A stretch of 64,000 nt of DNA. Source: JACDAE01 sp963717195 (GTDB lineage Bacteria > Chloroflexota > Ktedonobacteria > Ktedonobacterales > Ktedonobacteraceae). Numbering within the stretch: position 1 is the stretch's first letter; every line of letters begins with the position of its first letter. The position numbers were made by a program, and so were the translations under genes. Shown piece by piece: positions 1 through 8,590 of the stretch. The notes beneath the pieces were generated by a model that was not told where the DNA came from, made no database searches, and worked only from the letters and a program-made list of their open reading frames with translations. The stretch is from contig CAVQVR010000019.1 in the NCBI GenBank assembly GCA_963717195.1, positions 135,514-199,513 on the forward strand, in the 5' to 3' direction.

Positions 1-1428
1 CTCAGTGATATTACGGGCAATAGAAGACGCACCTATAATGGAGCCTTTACTATCCTTGATCGGAGAAACAGTGATGGAGACAGTCAGGAAGGTACCATCC
101 TTGCGTACACGTGTCGTCTCAAAGTGGTCAATGCGCTCACCCCGATAGATGTGCTCCATGATCTGCTCAAATTCATCTTGGCGGCCCGGCAAGAAGAGAA
201 GTGCCACAGGCTGGCCCACGATTTCTTGAGCGCTATATCCGTACATGCGCTCTGCCGCAGCATTCCAACTCGTGATACGGCCGTTCAAATCTTTGCTAAG
301 AATGGCATCATCAGAAGACTCTACAATAGCAGCCAGACGAAAAAGTGCCTCTTCCGCACGCCCGTGTTCGGCCAGCGCAGCTCCGAGCGTATTTGCCTTT
401 TGCGGCAAAGGAGCAATGGTACGAAAGAGTTCATCTGGGCTCCCCAGTGAGATATCACTCTTACCGGGAATAATCAGGGAGTGTTGCTTGCAAATATCGT
501 TAAACGCCCCCCTACAAGTCTCTCCAGCAAAACTGTGCATCGAATAAGCACAAAAGAGCGTAAAAGAGGCTATAGTATGCAGGTTGTTCCAGAGTTCTTC
601 CAACTGGATTGCGGCCACCTGATTTTCCTCGGCCCAGAGCAACGCGACCATCTCCCCAAAGACGCGCACGGGGCGTCCACCCCTCGCTGCTTGCGCAATG
701 ATATTCCTAAAGACCTCGGCAAAACGCTCTGGATCTGGCAATCCATCAACCATGAACTTCGACAGCATCTCAACCGCACTTAGCGAGATATACTTACCTT
801 GCATATGAGAAGCAGTCAGGAGTCCATTTGCTTTCAAGCGATCCTCAAGGCGTTCCTGGTGGGTCTTCGTACTCACAACGATACAGACATCACCTTCAGC
901 GAGACCAGAACCAATAAACCCACTTACTGCATCCAGGAGAAATTCATCAGACTCATAAAACTGGACGAAATGCCCGGACGGACTCACCTCGCTCCAATGC
1001 AAATCTGGCACCAGTTTCTGTTTGATAGTCGCACGAAAATTGGCAATGATGGCACCCGCACCAGGCACGGAGAGCAGATTGGTAACACTGCCTTCAAACC
1101 ATTGCCATGCGCCATCTTTACAACGTAGACGATATTCAGCACTCAGGCTTTTTCCAGGTGCCTGTCCTATTTCGCCTAACATCTGCCGCATGGTAGCAAG
1201 ATTATTAGAATGAACAAGAACAAATACATGGTTACCAACAATTTCCTCAGGAGTATATCCCAGAACAGAGCTGACAGAAGGGCTCACATAGGTCGCAATG
1301 TGCTCCGCATTGAGAAGCACAAAAATATCTGAGCTGTTTTCAATGAAGGGATGAGAACATTGTTCGTTTTGTCCAGCGGTTTTTTCTTCCTGGGGATTCG
1401 TGTGAGTTTTTTTCGATGTTGTTGACAT
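1..1428 (-). CDS. PAS-MEDS-PAS sensor protein (3' end outside window)
   Basis: An open frame of 476 codons runs from an ATG at 1428 off the left edge, so the C-terminus is missing. Residues about 25-140 form a PAS domain (LGYTPEEIVG, then the KDGAWQWFEG strand). Residues about 152-300 match a MEDS (DcmR-type sensory) domain beginning HFVQFYESDEFLLDA. Residues about 360-476 are a second PAS domain (ITSWNAAAERMYGYSAQEIVG) ending in the PAC segment GASSIARNITE. In this family the sensory part is usually followed by a histidine kinase or another output domain; that output is not visible here. It is probably a cytoplasmic signal sensor because no membrane segment is seen. A promoter-like pair lies just upstream, and msrA is divergent. 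Confidence 0.85.
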   Translation of the reverse strand, partial: MSTTSKKTHTNPQEEKTAGQNEQCSHPFIENSSDIFVLLNAEHIATYVSPSVSSVLGYTPEEIVGNHVFVLVHSNNLATMRQMLGEIGQAPGKSLSAEYRLRCKDGAWQWFEGSVTNLLSVPGAGAIIANFRATIKQKLVPDLHWSEVSPSGHFVQFYESDEFLLDAVSGFIGSGLAEGDVCIVVSTKTHQERLEDRLKANGLLTASHMQGKYISLSAVEMLSKFMVDGLPDPERFAEVFRNIIAQAARGGRPVRVFGEMVALLWAEENQVAAIQLEELWNNLHTIASFTLFCAYSMHSFAGETCRGAFNDICKQHSLIIPGKSDISLGSPDELFRTIAPLPQKANTLGAALAEHGRAEEALFRLAAIVESSDDAILSKDLNGRITSWNAAAERMYGYSAQEIVGQPVALLFLPGRQDEFEQIMEHIYRGERIDHFETTRVRKDGTFLTVSITVSPIKDSKGSIIGASSIARNITE

Positions 1429-1468
1429 GTAATTGATCCTTATTATCCCACCATACTCTTTCTCAGAA

Positions 1469-1497
1469 ACTATACCATCTTTGCTCCGTTTAGACAA
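1469..1497 (-). promoter_or_regulatory. Sigma70-like promoter of the PAS-MEDS gene
   Basis: On the minus strand TTGTCT (1497-1492) and TATAGT (1474-1469) are separated by 17 bp and lie about 40 bp before the ATG. The rest of the 323-bp gap to msrA shows no gene. A TTGACA at 1657-1662 could be a -35 for msrA, but no good -10 follows it. Confidence 0.45.
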
Positions 1498-1751
1498 CAT
1501 CAACCACTTACCTCCAATCAGAAGCTATTGACCTGCAAAGAAAGAGCTTGAGGAAAACGTGAGAGTGTATACTATTTTCACTCACACAGGAACAAATGAA
1601 TGTACCAGAATGTTGATATTGATAAGAAGGTACGAACCCTCAAGGATATGTAACGATTGACAGATCTGGGATTATTCCCCAATCTTAGAACGTTATCATT
1701 ACCCGTGATCCCTTTATAAAGACAACAGATTTCAGACAAGCGAGGCAAATA

Positions 1752-2303
1752 ATGGCTCAGTATGAGACTGCTACACTGGCAAGTGGATGCTTCTGGTGTA
1801 CGGAGGCCGTGTTCAAAAGATTGAAGGGAGTCGTATCCGTTCTTCCTGGATATGCAGCGTCCAAAGTAGAAAACCCTTCCTATCAACAGGTGTGTACTGG
1901 CAAAACTGGTGCTGCTGAGGGTATCCAGATTACCTATGATCCCTCTGTGATCTCCTATGAAAAGGTGCTGGAGATTTTCTGGCATCTGCACGATCCAACC
2001 ACATTGAACCGGCAGGGCAATGATGTCGGAACACAGTATCGCTCAGCCGTTTACTACCATAACGATGAGCAAAAACGTATTGCCCAGACGGTAAAAGCAG
2101 CCCTGGAACAATCTCACACCTATAAAGATCCTATTGTGACGGAGATTACTCCTTTCACTAACTTCTATCACGCCGAGGACTATCACCAGGATTATTACGA
2201 CAACAATCGCTACCAGCCCTACTGTAGAGCTGTGATCGATCCAAAGGTACGCAAGTTGCTGAAGGAATATAGTAACGAGGTCAAAGAAGTAGGCATCAAG
2301 TAG
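1752..2303 (+). CDS. msrA: Peptide-methionine (S)-S-oxide reductase MsrA
   Basis: This 183-residue cytoplasmic enzyme reduces methionine-S-sulfoxide in oxidised proteins, using a catalytic cysteine regenerated by thioredoxin. The signature GCFWC is at residues 12-16, with Cys13 as nucleophile. Further family blocks are visible: TGAAEGIQITYDP, FWHLHDPTTLNRQGNDVGTQYRSA and FYHAEDYHQDYY. Length is normal for single-domain MsrA and no MsrB domain is fused. It stands alone between the divergent sensor gene and an exporter gene. An inverted repeat follows the stop codon. The family identification is firm. Confidence 0.95.
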   Translation: MAQYETATLASGCFWCTEAVFKRLKGVVSVLPGYAASKVENPSYQQVCTGKTGAAEGIQITYDPSVISYEKVLEIFWHLHDPTTLNRQGNDVGTQYRSAVYYHNDEQKRIAQTVKAALEQSHTYKDPIVTEITPFTNFYHAEDYHQDYYDNNRYQPYCRAVIDPKVRKLLKEYSNEVKEVGIK

Positions 2304-2334
2304 GGTACCCTTTTTGCAGAGGCCCCAAATTGAG

Positions 2335-2421
2335 CGTAGGGTGCCTCTCTTGCAGGAACCTAGCTCACCTATCGAGCATGGTTTATCGGGAAGCGGGCCC
2401 CTGCAAGAGAGGCACCCTACG
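2335..2421. repeat. 22-bp perfect inverted repeat with 43-nt loop
   Basis: Bases 2335-2356 (starting CGTAGGGTGCCTCTC) are perfectly complementary to 2400-2421. The structure sits between msrA and the EamA gene. No T-run follows the right arm, so it is not a classic terminator. The sequence looks like a dispersed REP-type palindrome. Confidence 0.6.
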
Positions 2422-2486
2422 TTCATTCCCCTAAAGGAACAGGGGAACGTATTTCCCGTTCTTTGCATGGAAAGGAAGATATTTGC

Positions 2487-3389
2487 ATGTCAGGTATATC
2501 TGACGCGCCTCGCTCCAGGATTGATACCCCAACAGTCATTGCACTTGTCGTTACTTTATTGCCCTGGGCCTCAGCCTTTGCCGGTATTCGAGCCGGGCTA
2601 GAAGGTTATTCTCCAGGAGCTCTCGTCCTCTTCCGCTTCCTCATAGCCTCCACTGGACTGATTCTCTATGCGCTCCTCACCCATATGCGCTTGCCAGCTT
2701 TACATGATCTCCCAGCAATGTTTTTCCTTGGTTTCGCAGGCATTACTATCTACCAGATTTGCCTGACCTTTGGTGAGCAAAGCGTCTCTGCCGGAACCGC
2801 CAGCTTCCTGGTGGCCACAGTTCCCTGTTTCACTGTACTGATGGCCTTCTTCTTTCTCAGAGAACGCCTGAGCCCACTGGGTGGCATAGGCATCGTTGTA
2901 AGCTTTGTGGGCGTGGCGATTATTTCTTTTAGCGGCAAGAGCGGCTTTAGCTTTACGCCTGGTACGCTCCTCATTGTGCTGGCTTCGTTCTCTGAAAGTA
3001 TTGCCTTCATTGTGCAAAAACGTTTTATGCACAAGTATACGGGCCTGGAACTAGCTACATACATGATGTGGACGGGGACGATCTTCATGCTTGTTTTTAC
3101 CCCTGACCTCTTGCAGGAAGCACCCACTGCCCCTCTTATTCCAACGCTCTCCATTATCTATCTTGGCCTCTTTCCAGCAGCCCTCTCTTATGTTGCATGG
3201 TCGTATACATTATCACGTGTCCCAGCCTCGACGGCTACCAGTTTCTTGAACCTGTCGCCTGTGCTGGCACTCTTGATCTCCTGGCTCTGGTTGAACGAAG
3301 TACCTGCTTTTCTGGAGATAGTGGGTGGAGTCGTGGTTATTGTTGGAGTATTGATTGTCAACACATGGGGAAGGGCATCTTCAAACTGA
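2487..3389 (+). CDS. EamA (DMT) family transporter
   Basis: A 300-residue, strongly hydrophobic inner-membrane protein with about ten transmembrane segments arranged as two EamA repeats. The first repeat includes AGITIYQICLTFGEQSVSAG and the second PAALSYVAWSYTLSRVPAST, both typical of the drug/metabolite exporter superfamily. The substrate cannot be read from sequence; relatives export amino acids or small metabolites. The ATG at 2487 is chosen over an in-frame TTG at 2463 because AAGGAAG lies nine bases upstream of it. A large palindrome separates its end from the convergent DedA gene. Confidence 0.88.
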   Translation: MSGISDAPRSRIDTPTVIALVVTLLPWASAFAGIRAGLEGYSPGALVLFRFLIASTGLILYALLTHMRLPALHDLPAMFFLGFAGITIYQICLTFGEQSVSAGTASFLVATVPCFTVLMAFFFLRERLSPLGGIGIVVSFVGVAIISFSGKSGFSFTPGTLLIVLASFSESIAFIVQKRFMHKYTGLELATYMMWTGTIFMLVFTPDLLQEAPTAPLIPTLSIIYLGLFPAALSYVAWSYTLSRVPASTATSFLNLSPVLALLISWLWLNEVPAFLEIVGGVVVIVGVLIVNTWGRASSN

Positions 3390-3499
3390 ACGGTTGATAT
3401 TTACAAATATTGGTATTTACCAACAATAGTTATGGACACGTGTATTGAGGTAGGAATCTCTCAGATTTTCCAAACAGTTGTTTCCTCTTCTCCTACCGT

Positions 3500-3640
3500 T
3501 CGTGGCCAGATGCCTCGCCGCCAGCGGCTCGCCTCTTCTTACCAGTGTTTTTGTGGCTCGGTTGTCCCGGCGGGGCAACCGAGCCACAAAAACACTTCTT
3601 CCTTTTGCGAGCGCCGCTGGCATGAGGCGTCCGGCCACGA
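3500..3640. repeat. Large palindromic element between convergent genes
   Basis: The core arms 3544-3564 and 3576-3596 are a perfect 21-bp inverted repeat (AGTGTTTTTGTGGCTCGG...) with an 11-nt loop. Outer arms 3500-3532 and 3607-3640 pair imperfectly, so nearly the whole 140 bp folds on itself. It can act as a two-way terminator for the exporter (+) and DedA (-) genes, but its length suggests a MITE- or REP-like unit. The rest of the 314-bp gap is empty. Confidence 0.65.
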
Positions 3641-3703
3641 GCGGCTGCAGCGGTTTGACGAACTTTTAAAAAGTTCGAGCTGACTTATATATTGATCCCT
3701 TTT

Positions 3704-4555
3704 CTAGCGACGATAGAGCGTATGGTCATCTCCTGATTGTGGAGGCATATTCTGCGGGGGATACTGAAATGGAGATTGTTGCTGCTGCCCCCATGCCTGT
3801 TGGGGCTGCTGAAACGGTGCTGGTTGTTGTTGCCATTGCTGTGTAGGGGGCTGTTGTGAGGCAGCGGCTTCGGCAGCAGCATGTTCGGCACGCGCTCTAC
3901 GGTCATTACGGATATGACGCCAGATATAAAGAACAACCAGGATTACCACGAGTACCAGAATCACAGCATCAAGATCATGGAAGATTGGGCTTAGTTTATC
4001 CGCATTCTTCCCTAGAACCGTTCCAACATAGGCAAGCAACAGACACCAGGGGAACGAGCCAAGGAAGGTATAGAGACAGAACTTCCCAAAAGGCATTTTG
4101 GTAATACCAGCAGGGAGAGAAATATAGGTGCGCACCACAGGAAGAAGACGAGAGAAGAAAGCGGTTGCGCTTCCCCAGCGCAGAAAGAAACGATCAGCTT
4201 TATCTGCATCATGTTGAGAGATAAGGACATAGCGACCGTATTTGAGCATCAGTGGACGGCCACCCGCATAACCGATACCATAGGCCACAATCGATCCTAT
4301 CAGACAGCCGAGAGAGCCGGAGAGAGCCACCAGCAGCAGATTGAGCCAGAGTGGAAAAGAAGGGCTGGTGCCGGGCAAATGTTTTTGCACTGTTGCCTGA
4401 GAGAGCAAGATACCCGCAATAGGCATAACAATTTCACTGGGAAGAGGAATACAACAACTTTCGATAGCCATAGCAACTACTATACCAAATAGACCAGTTG
4501 CAAGGTAGAGATTAGTGATAAGCGTTGTTAATGCGCTTGTTAAATTTGCTAACAA
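3704..4555 (-). CDS. DedA family membrane protein
   Basis: A 283-residue inner-membrane protein of the DedA/VTT (SNARE-associated) family, now linked to phospholipid and undecaprenyl-phosphate flipping. The family region covers about residues 15-205, with a GS.VAYGIGYAGGRPLML segment, FFSRLLPVVRTYISLPAGI (the conserved R and G) and FLGSFPWCLLLAYVG. The last ~60 residues are Gln/Pro-rich and low in complexity, which is unusual for DedA. A TTG at 4555 is the preferred start because AAAGGAGG lies eight bases upstream; a 16-residue longer frame from an ATG at 4603 lacks a ribosome site. Confidence 0.85.
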   Translation of the reverse strand: MLANLTSALTTLITNLYLATGLFGIVVAMAIESCCIPLPSEIVMPIAGILLSQATVQKHLPGTSPSFPLWLNLLLVALSGSLGCLIGSIVAYGIGYAGGRPLMLKYGRYVLISQHDADKADRFFLRWGSATAFFSRLLPVVRTYISLPAGITKMPFGKFCLYTFLGSFPWCLLLAYVGTVLGKNADKLSPIFHDLDAVILVLVVILVVLYIWRHIRNDRRARAEHAAAEAAASQQPPTQQWQQQPAPFQQPQQAWGQQQQSPFQYPPQNMPPQSGDDHTLYRR

Positions 4556-4657
4556 TGAAAAAGCCTCCTTTAGAAAACCTACACGTCTAGCCCATAGTAG
4601 CATAGTTTGTCAAAAGAGACCAGGACCAATAGTACGAAAATGATATACTCTAAAGTC

Positions 4658-5797
4658 TTATTCTTGATCATGTTGTTGCGGTTCCAGCCGTGAAGAACGA
4701 CGGATTCTTGGGGGATGGAGCTGTTGCGACATTTCCTGCCGTATAGGATCGTCATCATACGTGTAGGGTGCACGGCGCACCAATGGTCGTCCCAGAGAAC
4801 CTGACGGATTCTCTGTCTGTTGAAATGCGCGATCAAGCTGTGGATTACGCGCAAATTGTCCCGCAGGACGCTGCATGGGCCCTGTTTCTGGATAAAAATC
4901 GCCCAGGTTTTCTGTTTCAGGATCATTCAGGTAGGCAGAATGGTGGAAAGAACTGCCACCTTCAGGCGGGAGAGAATGCGACATACCATTACGGGAGGGT
5001 TTTGATTCAACTACGCGTGGTCGCCTTTGAGGCTGTGGAGTCTCTGGTGGAAGTTGGCGTGCAGAGCGTGGACGCGGTAGTTGTTCATAATTGTCTTGCT
5101 CGGGGCGCATTGATGGCACGCGCCGAGAAAAATGAGTTGGCAAGACCTCGACATCATCTTCGTACTGCTGTAACTTTTCCATGCGAGCAGCCCGCAAAGC
5201 GGCTGAACGATGATGACGCATAACGGAACCGGGTTCGTAGCCAGGCAAACCGGGATAGTTCATATGCCGGGTAGTGGTACGACGACTGCCAGCATCCTTC
5301 GAGCGCGTGGCTGGCATATTTTTTGTTCCGGGTCTGGGCAAAGGAGCATAGTTACCCCGTCGAGAAGCAGATGGCCTGTTTAGAGAAGGATTTTGTTCCG
5401 GCACACGTTGAGGAGCTGGCAACGGAAGATTGCGTACCTGCTGGCGTGGTGGTTGATAATACTCCTCATCCTCGTTCCAGAATTCCTCTTCTTCAGCCTC
5501 TTCATATTCTTCGACTTCATAGGCACCACGTATTGCTCTAACAGGGCTCTCCTCATCCTCATACTCGTACATCTGTGAGAGTTCGGCTGCGGTCCATTCA
5601 GTCTCGGCATGCAATTGTTCATCATGACGACGAGAAAGGTAGGAGAACAACGTAAGGGAGATTGGAATACTGAGAAGCAATGCGGCCAATCCACCTATAA
5701 GTCCACCCAAAATCCAGGAATTCAGCGTATTACCGAACCAGAGAACCACAGCGGCACCTGCAATAAGCACCAGTGCTGTAGCAACAGCTTTGATCAT
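4658..5797 (-). CDS. Hypothetical membrane protein with long charged tail
   Basis: 379 residues from an ATG at 5797, which has GGAG at a good distance upstream. Two adjacent hydrophobic segments occupy about residues 1-52 (AVATALVLIAGAAVVLWFG, LIGGLAALLLSIPISLTLF). They are followed by a long, probably disordered cytoplasmic tail: first acidic (EEYEEAEEEEFWNEDEEYY), then rich in Arg, Pro and Gln. I recognise no catalytic domain. The two-helix plus low-complexity-tail design recalls membrane-anchored scaffold proteins, but no function can be assigned. It is 54 bp from the 5' end of the longest DedA frame and may be co-transcribed with it. Confidence 0.65.
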   Translation of the reverse strand: MIKAVATALVLIAGAAVVLWFGNTLNSWILGGLIGGLAALLLSIPISLTLFSYLSRRHDEQLHAETEWTAAELSQMYEYEDEESPVRAIRGAYEVEEYEEAEEEEFWNEDEEYYQPPRQQVRNLPLPAPQRVPEQNPSLNRPSASRRGNYAPLPRPGTKNMPATRSKDAGSRRTTTRHMNYPGLPGYEPGSVMRHHRSAALRAARMEKLQQYEDDVEVLPTHFSRRVPSMRPEQDNYEQLPRPRSARQLPPETPQPQRRPRVVESKPSRNGMSHSLPPEGGSSFHHSAYLNDPETENLGDFYPETGPMQRPAGQFARNPQLDRAFQQTENPSGSLGRPLVRRAPYTYDDDPIRQEMSQQLHPPRIRRSSRLEPQQHDQE

Positions 5798-6152
5798 CCT
5801 GTTCTCCAACTGCGGATACCCCCGCGTTCACGCATGGGGAGGAAACAATTGCCACCCGAAGGCAGGAGTGTTTTTGTACTTGTATGGGAACGCTCAAACC
5901 CACATCGCTCGCGCAGGTTATGTACCCACGCCAGGGAAGATACCGTGGCAAAATTATACCAGACTTCGGGCAAGAGTACAAGAGGGGGAAAGAAGAGAGC
6001 GGACCCCAAAAAGAGATTTTACGGCAAAAAATAGTATAAGAAAATGTGGGCAGCAAGTTATACAGCAAAATGTTGCGTTACCGGATTGGCACGCAAAAAC
6101 AACGTTGCTCTTTTCTTGACTGCCTCGTCACACAAAAGCCTACAGATTAAGG
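5798..6152. other. Gene-free stretch (355 bp)
   Basis: Between lexA and the membrane-protein gene, both on the minus strand. No frame with a ribosome site, no tRNA and no clear terminator were seen. Confidence 0.5.
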
Positions 6153-6797
6153 CTAAGCAGCATTTCCGCACTGGCGGAAGATCGCGATAACCTTTCCCTG
6201 AACCTGCCATTCGCGGTCCCAGACACTGCGGGGAATCAAGATTGGTTCCAGCTCTGAGTTCGCGGGCTGCAGACGTACGCGATCATGATCTTTCTCTTGA
6301 TAGAAACGCTTGAGTGTCGCGCTCCCACTGACGCCTTCCTGCATATGGACGGCAACGACAATATCACCATTCTGGCAAGTACTTTGCGGTTTAATCACCA
6401 CATAGTCACCATCGCAGATATGATCTTCGATCATAGAACGGCCCTTCACGACCAGGGCGTACGTTTTCTCGTTCTCCACCAACTCACGGCCCACATCCAC
6501 CGTCTGGGCTGAGTCAGAAAAGATATCGAGCGGCTCACCAGCAGCAATAGTACCAGCCACCGGGATGCCTACTGTTGGTTTTGTCGTTAGCTTAATACCA
6601 CGGCTTTTCTTGGCCTGGCGTGAAATAAGCCCCTTCTTCTCCAGCATGGTAAGATGATAATCAACATGGCCAGTGCTGGCTATTTTCAACTCGCGTCCAA
6701 TCTCACGATTGGTGGGGGGCATCCCCTCTGAATCCATGTATGAAACAATAAAATCATACATCTTGCGCTGTATCTCGCTAGCTTGCTCCAATGACAT
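6153..6797 (-). CDS. lexA: SOS repressor LexA
   Basis: 214 residues; represses SOS genes and self-cleaves when RecA filaments form. The N-terminal winged-helix DNA-binding domain covers about residues 1-70 (PPTNREIGRELKIASTGHVD). The cleavage site is Ala81-Gly82 in PVAGTIAAGEPL. The S24 peptidase dyad is Ser121 (VKGRSMIEDHICDGD) and Lys163 (SATLKRFYQ). The ATG at 6797 is preferred because AGGAGG lies nine bases upstream; an upstream in-frame extension is poorly conserved in character. I looked for a LexA box in the upstream region and found only a weak half-match around 6855-6870. Confidence 0.93.
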   Translation of the reverse strand: MSLEQASEIQRKMYDFIVSYMDSEGMPPTNREIGRELKIASTGHVDYHLTMLEKKGLISRQAKKSRGIKLTTKPTVGIPVAGTIAAGEPLDIFSDSAQTVDVGRELVENEKTYALVVKGRSMIEDHICDGDYVVIKPQSTCQNGDIVVAVHMQEGVSGSATLKRFYQEKDHDRVRLQPANSELEPILIPRSVWDREWQVQGKVIAIFRQCGNAA

Positions 6798-7050
6798 AGA
6801 ACAACCTCCTGCCTTTCTAACACGTATGCATGCATTCCCCCACATCCTCAAAACTAGAACGGCCATTCAAGAAAATAATACCACAAGAGCATGGGCAATA
6901 CAAGCATTTTGGAACGTAATTTCCGAATTTTTTTTCGTATTCCCTCTTTTCCCTCTTGCGGCAACGCCATCCCCTTTGCTATACTTCCTCATATCCGTCT
7001 AAATAGACAGAGGCAAACCAGTCACTAAGTAAGAGATAGTAAAATCTCAT

Positions 7051-7080
7051 TTGCGCCAGACACTCCGATAGGTGTACAAT
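7051..7080 (+). promoter_or_regulatory. Sigma70-like promoter upstream of the BFN-domain gene
   Basis: TTGCGC (7051-7056) and TACAAT (7075-7080) are 18 bp apart and about 50 bp before the start codon. A second TATACT lies further upstream near 6978. The remainder of the 335-bp lexA/BFN divergent region holds no gene. Confidence 0.45.
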
Positions 7081-7132
7081 AGAGGCATTGGATATTCGAC
7101 GGACACAGGCACGAAAGAGGGTCAAGTAAATT

Positions 7133-7660
7133 ATGGTAGAGATGACAGTTGAGAGCGTGCGAATTAATCTGGCTACGCAACAGCGGGTGGTCATCTTGAA
7201 AGCAACGAAGCAAGAGCGCTATCTCTTTATCTGGATAGCTCATGCGGAGGCGTACGCAATTGCCGTCGAGCTACAAGGTACTACCTCGCCCCGCCCACTG
7301 ACACACGATCTCTTGAAAAATATCATCGGAGAACTGGGTGCTAAGATTGTAAGCATCGTGATATCCGATCTGATCGATGAAATCTACTACGCCCGCATCG
7401 TTCTGGATGTCGCAGGACGCCACGTCGAAATTGACTCACGCCCAAGCGATGCTATCGCCCTGGCAGTACGAGCCAAAACACCCATCTTTGTTGAAGAAAG
7501 CGTCCTGGATCGCGCAGGTGTCGCACTAGAGCAGTCTGAAGAAAAGCAAGCACCAACCAATCGACCCGAGCCAAAGCGGGAGGAAGAGGCAGATAACCTG
7601 GATGCCTATCGCGACTTCATCAATACGCTGGATGTATTAGACGAATTCGGGAAAGATTAA
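7133..7660 (+). CDS. Bifunctional nuclease domain (BFN/DUF151) protein
   Basis: 175 residues. The BFN domain covers about residues 3-130, with the conserved patterns RPLTHDLLKNIIGELGA, YYARIVLDVAGRHVEIDSRP and SDAIALAVRAKTPIFVEESV. Family members in plants and mycobacteria have reported RNase/DNase activity; in most bacteria the role is unknown. The C-terminal ~45 residues are charged and form a linker plus a short helix. The protein is cytoplasmic with no membrane segment. It is transcribed divergently from lexA and ends convergently with a YggT-like membrane gene. Confidence 0.85.
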   Translation: MVEMTVESVRINLATQQRVVILKATKQERYLFIWIAHAEAYAIAVELQGTTSPRPLTHDLLKNIIGELGAKIVSIVISDLIDEIYYARIVLDVAGRHVEIDSRPSDAIALAVRAKTPIFVEESVLDRAGVALEQSEEKQAPTNRPEPKREEEADNLDAYRDFINTLDVLDEFGKD

Positions 7661-7704
7661 TACATCATCCCGTTTGCTACTTCTGACGCTACCTCTCCGC
7701 TATA

Positions 7705-8313
7705 CTATGCCTGACGCGAATGGAGAAGGAGCTTTAAGCAGCGAACCACGATACGAGAGATCACACCATAGAGCAGAATCGTCAACAAGGTCACGATTTG
7801 CGCTGAAATGGAAAATGGCAAAGGGAGCTGATGCACTAACGTCTGCACAGGCCAGACGAAGATATCACTGATTGTGTAGAGTACATTCGCCCAGAGTGTA
7901 CTATCCCACTGCCCTACTATCTTGAGTCCAAAGCTCACCAGCAGCAGCAACTGGACAACCACAAAACAGAGTCCAACCAACGCTGGAAAAACCTTGCGCA
8001 ACCTTCGACTAGTTGGAACAGAGCTTTTGGTATCACCAGATTGAGGAGGTGTTATACTCCCCACGGGAGAAGCTGCCTTGCCATTCGGATGCGCGGACGC
8101 TGGTGAAAGGAACGGATACGCGCCGATTAAAGGTGGCTGTGTGGGCACCTGTTGTTGAGATACTGGACGCACCATTGCTATCGGTGGCGTCTCGGGCGGT
8201 AGTCTATCACCTGTTACTGTTGGTGCGTAAGGTGATACGCCAAAGTCAAATGGTTCCGTCGCTTGATTATGTTCATTGATCTCTTCAGCACCATTCTTCT
8301 TCGGTCTTTTCAT
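7705..8313 (-). CDS. YggT-like small membrane protein with Pro-rich N-terminus
   Basis: 202 residues from an ATG at 8313 with AGGGAGAA seven bases upstream. Residues 1-105 are polar and proline-rich, probably disordered and cytoplasmic. Two hydrophobic segments follow at about 110-140 (FPALVGLCFVVVQLLLLVSF) and 170-195, flanking a loop ISDIFVWPVQTLV that resembles the YggT family. YggT proteins are poorly characterised membrane proteins associated with division or osmotic functions. The match is by pattern only and covers the C-terminal half. Confidence 0.55.
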   Translation of the reverse strand: MKRPKKNGAEEINEHNQATEPFDFGVSPYAPTVTGDRLPPETPPIAMVRPVSQQQVPTQPPLIGAYPFLSPASAHPNGKAASPVGSITPPQSGDTKSSVPTSRRLRKVFPALVGLCFVVVQLLLLVSFGLKIVGQWDSTLWANVLYTISDIFVWPVQTLVHQLPLPFSISAQIVTLLTILLYGVISRIVVRCLKLLLHSRQA

Positions 8314-8590
8314 ATTTCTGTTCTCCCTTGACAAAAATCAATGCGCTGGCGAGTAATAAACTCTCTCCTACTTACTATATAGTACACTATGGGAATATAG
8401 ATTAGCACATCCCAGCTCACCGTTCCATATTTTTTCATTTCAGTTACATAAGACTATTACGGATTGGGCCGAAACAGGGTTGTAAAGTACAGTACACTAC
8501 CGCGCAAACCGTCAAAAACCGCTACACAGTTGCTAACAGCTATGTTACAATGGGGCGGAACGTAGTGACGAAGAGGAGATACTTTGGAAG

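Noticed and set aside
6850..6875. LexA operator upstream of lexA
   Set aside because: Only an imperfect GAACGGCCATTC match; the operator of this lineage is not known to me.
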